32,333 nucleotides of DNA from a virus. The notes below the pieces were generated by a model. It did not search any database and had not been told where the DNA came from. It saw only the letters and a list, made by a program, of their open reading frames with translations. Shown in pieces: positions 14,319 to 23,900 of this stretch. Location of the stretch: the IMG/VR virus record IMGVR_UViG_3300022208_000021, positions 1 through 32,333 of that record. The stretch is one strand, 5' to 3'. A program made the position numbers and the translations under genes. Each line of letters begins with the position of its first letter. The first letter of the stretch is position 1.

Positions 14319-14857
14319 GCGAAGTAAGAGAAATCAGACCGAAGGACACATCTATCAATGATAAGCAGCTGATCGTAGGCTTAATACCGTGCCAGAACAG
14401 ATATTTCCTTGATATCATCTGGCCCGTTATCAAACCGGGGCTTGACAGTCTTTGTGAGCAAAGCATGGGGGAACTAACTGCTTATGAGGTCTGGAGAGAT
14501 GTTTTCCACGGCAAGCAGCATTTGTATTTGCTGTATTCCGATGACAGCGGAATGCCAGTTGACGAATTTAGATTCCAAGAGGTTTTCCTTGATAAGATGA
14601 AAAGCCCGAGAAAGGGTTTCGTAGCGTTTGGACTTATGTCTTTCTTGCCACACACCGCTTTGATAACCATAGCGCACATAGAGCCTGAGTATAGAGGAAC
14701 AGTCGTTTTCCAGAAAGCATATGACTTCCTTGAAAGAGAGGCTAAAAAAATGAATGCCCCTTACCTTTCTGCTGCAACCCCGTACCCACCGTTAGAGGAA
14801 AAGCTGAAGAAGGCTGGATATACAGCTGTATATACAGTTTATAGGAAAAAATTATGA
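14315..14857 (+). CDS. GNAT-like acetyltransferase-fold phage protein
   Basis: This protein has 180 residues from ATG 14315. This start overlaps the previous TGA and has a G-rich site just before it; the longer TTG start at 14267 would add shadow sequence within the gp10-like gene. Residues about 110-175 look like the second half of a GNAT fold: ALITIAHIEPEYRGTVVFQK, AYDFLEREAKKMNAPYLS and LEEKLKKAGYTAVYTVYRKK. The acetyl-CoA loop, normally R/Q-x-x-G-x-G/A, reads YRGTVVF, so the second Gly/Ala is missing and enzymatic activity is doubtful. GNAT-like genes near head and tail genes are common in podoviruses. The stop overlaps the next gene. The substrate is unknown. Confidence 0.65.
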   Translation: MSEVREIRPKDTSINDKQLIVGLIPCQNRYFLDIIWPVIKPGLDSLCEQSMGELTAYEVWRDVFHGKQHLYLLYSDDSGMPVDEFRFQEVFLDKMKSPRKGFVAFGLMSFLPHTALITIAHIEPEYRGTVVFQKAYDFLEREAKKMNAPYLSAATPYPPLEEKLKKAGYTAVYTVYRKKL

Positions 14858-15792
14858 CCCTAAAAGCCTACGATATGATGGTTGAAAGAATTTTCCCTCA
14901 CCGGAGCGGTGGAGGGGGGGGGACATCTACCTCAACAGCATATACGAACATGATTCCGGATTACATCCCGGGCTTTCAAGCGTGGACCGAGGAATATCTT
15001 TCGGAAGCGCAAGCTCTTGCCGGTGGGAACTTCTATCCGTATCCCGGAACAACGTATGCCCCCCAGAATGCCAATGAGACAGATGGAATCGCTGCGGTGG
15101 CTACAAGGGGCAGGTTTGGATCCCAAGTGGAGCTGGATGGGAAAGCACACCTACGGGATCTTTACGATGGGCTGAAGATAAACCAAAACGATAAGCTTGA
15201 TAATTTCTTGGCGGCAAAAATCGAGGAGCTTGTTGAGGAACTTGAGTGGGAAGTTTTGCCAAGCATACGAAATAGTCATGTAATGGCCTTCGGTGGTAGC
15301 GAACACAACGTAGCAGAAGCGAAAGCTGCCTCTGCAATGATGAAGAAGATAAACGAATTCGCAAGGATGTACTACGACGATTACAAGTCAGAGCGTGATC
15401 TTCAGGAACAGGCGATGATCCATGCCACTCCTTACGGGTTGCAATGTATCCGGGATATGGAGATGCTTCGCACGGCTGGGGTATACGAGAGGGAATACGA
15501 ACAGGGAGCGTTAGGAGATGCTTGGGACTCTTTCAATGAGGCACAAGTGTTGCCTATGAGGAATCTCGACATTTACGGGAACGCAGTAAGAACGATACTT
15601 TCTACATACCGGGAGCAGACTGTTACTTACCACAAGCCCCCCATGATTGCACAAATAGCTGGAGTGGCGATGACAGGTCTTGCCCTTTACTCCATGTTCT
15701 CCGGTACGTCTTTGAACCCATACGGGAAAGGGCAAGCGAGTACAGACAAGGCTTTCGGTCAGGTTATACAGCAGCCGGGAGGATTTACTTAG
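14854..15792 (+). CDS. Ejection/internal virion protein candidate, copy 1
   Basis: This 312-residue protein starts at ATG 14854 in an ATGA overlap. After a glycine-rich N-terminal segment (SGGGGGTSTSTAY), the core is mostly helical. It has GIAAVATRGRFG near residue 80, LREL/YDGLKINQN-like helices and LRTAGVYEREYEQ followed by SFNEAQVLPMRNLDIYGNAV near 205-245. A hydrophobic stretch (IAQIAGVAMTGLALYSMF) lies near 265-282, ahead of a polar tail. The next gene shares the TRGR-F/Y-G, the LR-x-AG-x-Y-x-REY and the x-EIFGN blocks in the same order, so these are tandem paralogues. Helical virion proteins with one membrane-prone segment downstream of tail genes fit the role of ejected pore proteins (T7 gp14 or P22 gp7/16/20 as functional parallels). 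Confidence 0.65.
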   Translation: MTLKAYDMMVERIFPHRSGGGGGTSTSTAYTNMIPDYIPGFQAWTEEYLSEAQALAGGNFYPYPGTTYAPQNANETDGIAAVATRGRFGSQVELDGKAHLRDLYDGLKINQNDKLDNFLAAKIEELVEELEWEVLPSIRNSHVMAFGGSEHNVAEAKAASAMMKKINEFARMYYDDYKSERDLQEQAMIHATPYGLQCIRDMEMLRTAGVYEREYEQGALGDAWDSFNEAQVLPMRNLDIYGNAVRTILSTYREQTVTYHKPPMIAQIAGVAMTGLALYSMFSGTSLNPYGKGQASTDKAFGQVIQQPGGFT

Positions 15793-15807
15793 AAATGGAG
15801 GCCGATT

Positions 15808-16689
15808 ATGGCAAGTAAGGGTGGTGGTGGAGATTCGGAAGCTTATGTCAAGCACGTTCCCCCTTGGGCAGAGGACGAGGTAGCTGCGTATGCCCAGCAA
15901 GCCTACGATCTTTGGCAAGGGTCTACGATCTCTTCCTATACTGGAGATATTGTTGCTGCCCAGACAACCGATGAGTTGGAGGGAATAGACGGTCTTGCTA
16001 CCCGTGGGCGGTATGGGGATCAGGTTATTACGAAGGCGATCGCCTATCTTGATAAGGTAATCAACGGGGAATTCCTTGACGGGACGGAAGCTGCGTTCCT
16101 TCTTGCGCTTTCCGAAACCCTAACTGGCGCAGAGGACGGCTTTAACAACGAAGTATATCCGCTTATAGGGAGGAAGCCCTACTATGTAGGGGATTCAGAC
16201 CCCTCTTACCTTGCTCAGAGCTTAGCGGCTGGCTTCCCGGCGACATACAACGCAAGAACTCAGGCTGCGATTTATGCGGAGAACTACGGTAGGGAAAGAG
16301 GACTACAACAGCACGGTCTTGGATTCGGTGTAGAGATGGGGAAACACGCAGCTATAGACGCTGAGGCATTGCGTAGGGCTGGGCTCTATGTGAGGGAATA
16401 CCTTCAGTCTACCTACGTCTTGGAGCATAAGCTTTTCGTAGAAGCTCAGGAAGTGAATGTTGTAAAGCTTGAAATATTCGGGAATTGTCTTAGGGCTCTT
16501 ACCGGAAGTTCACAAAAGACTACGAAGCAAGGCCCAGAGCAAAACAAGATGATGAGTGCGGTTGGTGGTGCGGTTGTTGGTGGGGTAGCAGGGTGGTATA
16601 TCGGGGCAGAACTTGGATTTGCTTACGGCGGTCCCATTGGTGCAGCGGTTGGATTTGTTGCCGGGGGTCTGTTAGGTTGGCTTCTGTAA
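15808..16689 (+). CDS. Ejection/internal virion protein candidate, copy 2, glycine-zipper tail
   Basis: This 293-residue protein has TGGAGG eight bases before ATG 15808. The GIDGLATRGRYGDQV block near 55, the LRRAGLYVREYLQS block near 191 and the VKLEIFGNCLRALTG block near 220 repeat those of the preceding protein. The last 45 residues differ: MMSAVGGAVVGGVAGWYIGA followed by a GGPIGAAVGFVAGGLLGWLL end form a glycine-zipper hairpin that should insert in a membrane. Such tails are typical of proteins that line a phage DNA-ejection channel or other small pores. The divergence of the two tails after duplication suggests that the copies have separate jobs in one complex. Ejection function is inferred. 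Confidence 0.65.
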   Translation: MASKGGGGDSEAYVKHVPPWAEDEVAAYAQQAYDLWQGSTISSYTGDIVAAQTTDELEGIDGLATRGRYGDQVITKAIAYLDKVINGEFLDGTEAAFLLALSETLTGAEDGFNNEVYPLIGRKPYYVGDSDPSYLAQSLAAGFPATYNARTQAAIYAENYGRERGLQQHGLGFGVEMGKHAAIDAEALRRAGLYVREYLQSTYVLEHKLFVEAQEVNVVKLEIFGNCLRALTGSSQKTTKQGPEQNKMMSAVGGAVVGGVAGWYIGAELGFAYGGPIGAAVGFVAGGLLGWLL

Positions 16690-16704
16690 ATATAGGAGGA
16701 TAAG

Positions 16705-17973
16705 ATGGCACTTACCGACAATCCAGATTACAGATTACGAAGGATAGGGGAGAGTGAACCGGACTTGTTTACCCAATGGTATAACAAGTACGTCAAGAAC
16801 TTGCCTACCCCGGGATCACAATTCTTCCCGCCATCCACGGTTTCAGGAGAGAAGCCCCCGGCTGGGTTAGCAACACCCGGGACAGTACCCCAGATCCCGG
16901 CTGTTCCGTCAGTCCCACAGACCCCGGGGATCGCACCAGATCCGACAAGCTCCACGCCAATCTTAGACTCCCTGAAAGACCCGACAGCCATGAAGCCAGC
17001 GCAAGGATGGTCAGAAAGGCTCTCTGAGGGGCTAAGGGATCCAGCCAAGTACGGCTTGCTTGCTGCCGGTCTTACGATGATGGCAACGCCCCCGAGGGAA
17101 TACCCGTACTCCGGTGGAGAGATCATAGGCAGGGCTGGTCTTGCCGGTCTTGGAGCATTTCAAGACGCAGCTACCGCAAAGAGAAGGGATCAGCTTGCTC
17201 AGGCAGAGGCAGACTACAGATCCGCAAGGCTGGAGATTGAGAAGCAAAAGCTGTCAAAGTTGGATGCTGAAGATACCATCATATCAAGAGATGAGGCAGT
17301 ACGCATGGGGATTCCTTGGGCTGAAGGGAAAACCTACGGGCAAGTGGCTAAGGTTTCCCCAGCCATTCCAAAGCCAGAGAAGCCCGAGAAGAAAGGAAAG
17401 CCAGATTTTGTTGAGGTTCAATGGACTGATTCTGAAGGGAGAAAACAAAGGGCAACGGTGGATCAAAATAGAGAGGACTTCCAAGAGTTAATGGTGAAAA
17501 ACCCTGACATTGAAATCGTATCCGATAAAAAAGGTGGCTCCCCGGCTGCTGGGCTTGAAACTGTAGTTAGGGGAGGTAAAACATTTATCATAAACAAGAT
17601 TGCTGGCACTTCTGTTGAGGTAAAAGGACTACCGGAAAGCGAAAAAGATGACCTGAAACCAACGGTATTTGCGCAAAAGTGGACAAAAGCAGAGGTATTA
17701 ACGCAGGAAGATGGATGGCTCCCAAGCATGAAGGGGTATCAAAAGGCTGTTGCACAAAGGTACAAAAAACATTTCGGAGCTTCGCAAGCCTTGATGGATT
17801 TACTTCTTCAGGGAGCATTGGGAGAGGACATGGGGGGGTTGACAGGAGAGGGAGAAGGATTAAGTATGCCACCAACTTCCCAGCCAAAGAAGCCACCGGG
17901 AACGAAAAAGACAGTTAGATTGAAAGACGGGACTCTTCTTTATTTTGATGAGAGAGGGAATCAAATCCAATGA
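16705..17973 (+). CDS. Proline-rich internal virion protein candidate
   Basis: This 422-residue protein has AGGAGGA seven bases before ATG 16705. An N-terminal part to about residue 90 is rich in proline (LPTPGSQFFPPSTVSGEKPP onward). A weakly hydrophobic section (KYGLLAAGLTMMATPP) lies near 110-130 and is followed by a coiled-coil helix around 155-185 (AKRRDQLAQAEADYRSARLE). The rest alternates charged linkers (KPEKPEKKGKP) and small beta motifs, ending in the KTVRLKDGTLLYFDERGNQI strand pair. No catalytic motif is visible. The order (ejection pair, then this gene, then the giant protein by an ATGA overlap) suggests one virion subassembly. I do not recognise a family. Confidence 0.6.
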   Translation: MALTDNPDYRLRRIGESEPDLFTQWYNKYVKNLPTPGSQFFPPSTVSGEKPPAGLATPGTVPQIPAVPSVPQTPGIAPDPTSSTPILDSLKDPTAMKPAQGWSERLSEGLRDPAKYGLLAAGLTMMATPPREYPYSGGEIIGRAGLAGLGAFQDAATAKRRDQLAQAEADYRSARLEIEKQKLSKLDAEDTIISRDEAVRMGIPWAEGKTYGQVAKVSPAIPKPEKPEKKGKPDFVEVQWTDSEGRKQRATVDQNREDFQELMVKNPDIEIVSDKKGGSPAAGLETVVRGGKTFIINKIAGTSVEVKGLPESEKDDLKPTVFAQKWTKAEVLTQEDGWLPSMKGYQKAVAQRYKKHFGASQALMDLLLQGALGEDMGGLTGEGEGLSMPPTSQPKKPPGTKKTVRLKDGTLLYFDERGNQIQ

Positions 17974-20900
17974 GCAGAAAGCCCATGACATACGAAGAGG
18001 CTATCCGTGCCGGTGGGGTTTTAGTCGAAGAAGATAAGCCCCTAACGTATGAAGAGGCTATCCGTCTTGGTGGTGTAGATGTAGATGAGGAGGGGACCAA
18101 GAAACCGTCTTTAATAGAGAGGGGTCTTGGACTTGCTAAGGGGTACGGGGAAAGATGGAGGATTGCCGAAGAGAAACGGGGAAAAGAGTTTAGGGAGGGA
18201 ATCGCAAGGCTCAGGCCCGTACCAGAAGAAACCCCGGGAGTTGAGCCGAAACCAAGGTATGAAGGTTATAGGCTGGATATATCTCCCCCGGAGGGAATTT
18301 CAGAAGAACAAAATAAGTTTTACTTGGGGTGGCTGGACGAAAAGCTTACCGACCCCAATCTAAAAGGACAAGAGCAAAAATATGTAGATTACCTAACAAG
18401 GATAGGTTACAGGGATAACGAAGCGAATTTCAGGAAGTGGTATGCGGATCAAGTAGCTTTTCTTGAGTCAAAGGGGCAGAAGCTATCCCCAGATCCGTAT
18501 GCGCCAGAGCATGAATATGATTATAAGAAAGCATACGAGCAAAGACTTACTCCACAGCTTACAGAGCATGGGGATTACAGATGGCCCGACATTGGGAAGC
18601 CCCCGGAAAGGTTAGCACGGGAAGCTGGCATCAAAGCATTCCCAGACAAGATGATGGAAGCGTACCCGCTTGGAGAAGCGATGGTAGGGGAGCCTTGGGA
18701 GCCAGAGCTGAAACCTCAAGCTCCGTCAGAATCCCCGATAGGGGATGTTCCTATGGCAATGGCCCCCCCCAGCCTACAGGATCTTCCTTGGGGTTCCAGA
18801 GAGGAATTCGTCAAGGGAGAGATAGAACAGCCAGCAAAGAATATTTTAAGGGGAGCGAAGGAATCTTCAAGGGCTTTCTGGCATAACGTAGCAAACATCC
18901 CAATGGTGATTGGCAAAGGGATCTCTGCCGGGACAGTATCGGGTGATGTAACGATTCTTGATCGTGCAGCGACAATCCTTTCGGAAAAAACTGGAGAGAA
19001 ACAGCCTCATGCCTTGCAGAAGGTAGAGGATTTTATCCGTGGCTTTGCTGATTTAGCTGCCGAAGCAGAGCCCGGTCTTGAGGTTGTAGACCAATTCCCA
19101 GACTCAGATACTCTTATTGACAAACTATACCAAGCAATCGGGCAGACACCCGGGGTCATTGGAGAGTACGCTGTCGGATCCAGACTGTTCGGGAATGTAG
19201 CTGGGATGGCTTTTGTAGATGCCCTGAAGGAAGCTGGGAAGGAACCACTTGATGTCTTAATCGGGGCTGTCCGTGGGGCAACATTGGGGAGAGCCCTTGA
19301 GGGGACTCATGCCCTAAAACGGCTACCCCGTGCCGGTGCGATGGCTTCCCTTTTTGGTGTTCCTGCTGCCGTAGAAACAGGAGATACGAAGGAAACAGCG
19401 GTTGCAGCTCTAACAGGCGCAGGACTTGGAGCTTTCGGGAAGCCGGGACACATGGACACCAGAGATGTAATCCGTGCTGGACTTGAAGGAATAGCGAGAA
19501 GGAACGTAGAGAGGAAGATAGAAGCTATCCAAACGGCAAGAGCCGTGCAAGAGATGGAAAGAAAAATCAGAGAATCGAAAGAAAAACCGAAAGAGGCAGA
19601 AGCAAAACCAAAAGAGGGAATACCAACAGAGAAGCCAAAGCCTTCAAAGCCAGAGAAACCTACCCCGGAACCAAAGCCAACAGTTCCTGTCCCGGCTGTA
19701 AATGAATCAGAGATAGCTACAATACCTGAAGCTGAAGCTGCGCTTGCAGCTGCGAAAAAAAGATTCGATATGGTTGCTGGGGAATACAACGCAGCAGACG
19801 CAGCGGGGAAAAGGGATCTGATAGACGATTGGGAGAGAGCCCAGAAATCCATTATTGCCATAGAGGACAGGATTGCTGAGCTAAAGAAGGGTATACCCCC
19901 AGCTGAGCAACCGAAAGCTCCCGAGGAAAAGCCGAAAGCACCGGCGAAGCCAGAAGCAGGGTGGGCTCTCCCACCGGTAGGGGAATTTCTCAGCACGGTA
20001 AAGAAGAACCAAGAGACATTTAGGCAATCCCTAAATGTTACCCAGCCCGGGGTGAAGGCTCTTTACGATGCTGCCCGGGGATACCACCGTGAAATGGTTC
20101 TCCGTGCTATCGAGGGAAAGACAGAAATCCCTTGGAAGGTTGCTGACGATTACTTCCGGTGGAGTAAGGAAGATGGTTGGGAGTACCACAATGCCGGTGG
20201 GATCTGGATGACTGTCTCCAAGGAGAACGCCAGATTCCTATCGGAAAGCTACCCGGAGATATCTGGGAAGCCGGTAGAGCCAGCAAAGCCAGAAGCACCG
20301 ACTGTTGGGGCTCCCGTGGAAGCTCCAACCGGCAAACCGGGAATAGAACCGGGGAAGGGTGTGGTTCCCGGGCTCCCAGAAGGGGAGGCTCCACCCCAAA
20401 CTCCCTCTCTTGAAAACGACTTCCTCATAGAGGGGAAAGGTTATAAGAATTGGAGGGAATTTCTTGATAAAGACGCATACATATCTGATGAACACATGGG
20501 GCATAAGCTATACCTAAGTCGCCCCGGAGGGTTGACGGTTATCGTCGGCCCGGACAAGTCCGTGATGGCGGGGAATCCTTCTGTCATGGAGCAAGCGTGG
20601 GGGCAATTCAAGGAAATGCCCGGGATGGAGCTTAATCGTGGATTATGGAGGGAAAGACCAGAAGGTGTCTCCCCACCCCAAACTCCCGTATCGGAAACAG
20701 TAGCAGAAGCAGTAGACGCATCCGATTACGGTGGGCTAACCAATCCAGAAATGAAGAAGTACCTCTTGGAAAACATCGACCAAGCAATCAAGGATCAGAA
20801 GATGGGAATTTCCAAGGGGGAGATGGTAGAGATCCACATCCCGAGAGATGGGGATTTCAAGGTCTACAACAACCCGGAAGCCCTAAAACGATACCGGGAT

Positions 20901-23900
20901 GCCGTGCAGAAACTCTTCCCTACAAAGTCCGAAACGGGGAAGCTAAAGCCAGCTGGAAAGGTTGCAGCGGTATCCAAGGGGGAAAAGCGACCTACAGGAA
21001 CGATAGGGGCTGTAACCGTAGCCGGGGATTACGTTACTGACGGGCATTTTGCACTAAGAGCGAAAAAGAGCCAATTCAAGATACGTCCATCTCAGAGGGA
21101 TGCCGATGTTTTTGCGGATAGAGGCAGGACGATAACCCCAGAAGAGGTTCAAAAGGTTATCCCTAAAGCCAAGGATATAGAGCTGGTCAGCAAAGAGGAA
21201 TTCCTATACAGGGAAACAGACTTTCTTGGTGGGGGAGAGCAGGAAGCACTTGGGATTGCCGACTTCCCGATAGCATTGACGGGGAAGGACGCAATAAATG
21301 TGGTACGACTTATTGATCGTAAGGGGAACGAAGCGTACATAGACCAAGACTATTATTCAGCTGTAAAGAATGTCTATCCTGATGCAGAATTCGGACTGAG
21401 TAAGAAAGAGCCGGGGAATAGTGCTGTTGCCGTTCTGCTGCCAAAGGAGAAAGAGCCTATCGGGGCAATCATGCCTTTGGATCCAGATACGCTTGGTCAG
21501 CTGATAAAGGAGACACGGGAGGGGAAATTCCCAGAGATCCCGAAGGAAAGGGTAGAGGAAGCAAAGAAGAGGGCTGAGGAAGCAGAGGAAGTACCCGAAG
21601 AGGAATATCCAGAGGAAGTACCCGAAGAGGAATATCCAGAGGAAGTACCCGAAGAGGAATATCCACCGGAAGAAGAGATTGTAGGGGAAGCAGAACCTTG
21701 GCAAAAGAGCATGAAGGATTATGTAGAGGGAGAGATAGAAAATCTAAGACAAACGAAAGCTTGGAAGGAAGCCCCCAATAGCTATATTCGGACTCTTGAG
21801 GAATCAGAGAAGAGGAAGGCAGAAGATCGGTGGCTTGAGGCTACAGAAAATGCGTTCATAGAAGGGAAGGATGTCCCAGCAGAGAATAGACCAAGCTGGG
21901 CTCTGACCGCAAAGGAATGGGCTAACAGGTCTGGAGATACGCTTGACCAAAGCATAATCGACTCTCACAGGAAGATGGTAAAAGAAGCAGCAAAGGAAGG
22001 GAAGCCTGTCCCGCAGAAAGTTATTGATGATGTTTACGGTAAAGAAGAGTATGGTACGGATCTGGATGTAATACAAAATGAGTTAGACAAGATGGGGGAT
22101 AGGAAAAAGATACTAAAGACAAAGCTACGCAATAGGTATGACGTTCTACAGGATCTTGAGAAAAGGCTTAAAGAAAACCCAAAGCTAACGGCTGAGGATG
22201 CAATCATAGATTACTTGGCAGAGGTTAATAAAAACGAATATTTGAGCCTGATAAATAAGTCGAACAAACGGAAAGCTGCAATAGCAGTACGAGATTCCCT
22301 TCCCGCTCTCCGCAAGGAAGCGCAGGAGTTTGCTGAGGGAGAAGCAGAAGAGGAAGTCCTTGAATCCCGTGGGCCACGGTTGCGTCCCGAGCCGGGATTT
22401 AAGAGGACGAAGGAAGATGTACGGGAAACGGAAGTCCCTACTGATGAAATATATGCTGGGGTTACAAAAAGATCAGACATAATAAAGCTTTTCCAAGAGA
22501 AATTCGATATCCCAATCCGTGTAGGTAGAATGCCAAAAATAAAGGGGCTTCTTGGCATATACAAAGTGAAAATCGAAGCGATACGCTTAAAGCTTGCAAA
22601 CGACATTGCTACCGCTGCCCATGAAATCGGTCATGCTTTGAATAAGCATTTGTGGCCCACCAAGGGACTTAACTTGTCTATCCGTGCTTTTGCGCCATTC
22701 GCAGATGAACTAAGACCTTTGGCAACGATGGGCCATCCAATGAAGGAGGGCTTTGCAGAATTCCTGTCCAAGTATGTTGTCGATGAGGCTGACGCTAAAG
22801 CAAAAGCCCCGAAGTTCTACGCCTTTTTTGAAGAGGCACTTGCAGAGAAAGCACCAGAAGTCAGGGAAATCCTTCTGGAAGCAAGGAAAATGTATAAGCT
22901 GTATGAGAAGCAGGGACCAGAAGCCCATTTTCTCTCTATGATGGATTACGAAGGGGAAGGAAGGATAGGGGTTACATTTTCAAAGATTTACACGCACTTC
23001 GTACATGATCTCTATCCGATGGAGAAGGTGGTAATGGAAATGGCTGAGGGCGGGAAACTGCCCCCAGACATGGATCCCCATGTACTAATGAGGCTTTTTG
23101 CAGGGAATGAGGGACGGGCAGATGTCTTTATGAATTATAGGCCGTTCAAATTCGGCACATACGAATTCTACGGGAAGAGCCTGAGAGAGATCCTTGATCC
23201 AGTAAAGGATGATGTTGTTCTCCTTGAGGTTTACTTGATGGCTAAGAACGCTATCAGGTGGAACAAAAAGGGGCTTGAGACAGGATTTGATATGGGACAC
23301 GCAAGAGCGATTGTAGAGAAGTATGATTCAAGATTTAGAAAGACCCATAATGAGATCATAAACTTCCAAAAAGCAGGGCTACGCTATATGTTGGATGCGG
23401 GAGTTATTGACGTAAAGGGATATCTCCGTATGCGTAAAGCCCATAGGGATTATATTCCTTTCTTCCGTGTTGCTGATTACCTTAATGGTAAGCGTGGATT
23501 CAAGAAGGGGAAGGGTTACGAGATCCAGAGATCGCCATTAAAGTATGCCTTTGGTGGGGCTGGGGACTACATACCACCCTTGGAATCAATCATAAAGAAT
23601 ACCCATCTGTATATTAACTCAGCGGAAAGAAATGCTATCGGAAGGGCTCTTGTTAAGTTATCCCAATCCAAGCATGGGCTTGGGAAATACGTTGAGAAGA
23701 TCCCGGCAGACAAACGTGTTGCAGCAGCTATGGGGGAGACAGAGCTTCGGAGCATTTTGGCGAAGTACGGGAAATGGGTAGAGACAGAGGAATACAGGAC
23801 TCTTCATCAGACAGTCAGGGAATCAATCCGGGATGAGGCAGCAGGGGATACTGCACAAACGATGGACAGCAAGATTGAATCAAAGCTGTTAGAAGCCCTA

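Noticed and set aside
19307-19996. 229-residue minus-strand frame rich in Ala, Phe, Gly and Ser
   Set aside because: It is the antisense shadow of the charged linker section of the giant protein and has no initiation signal.
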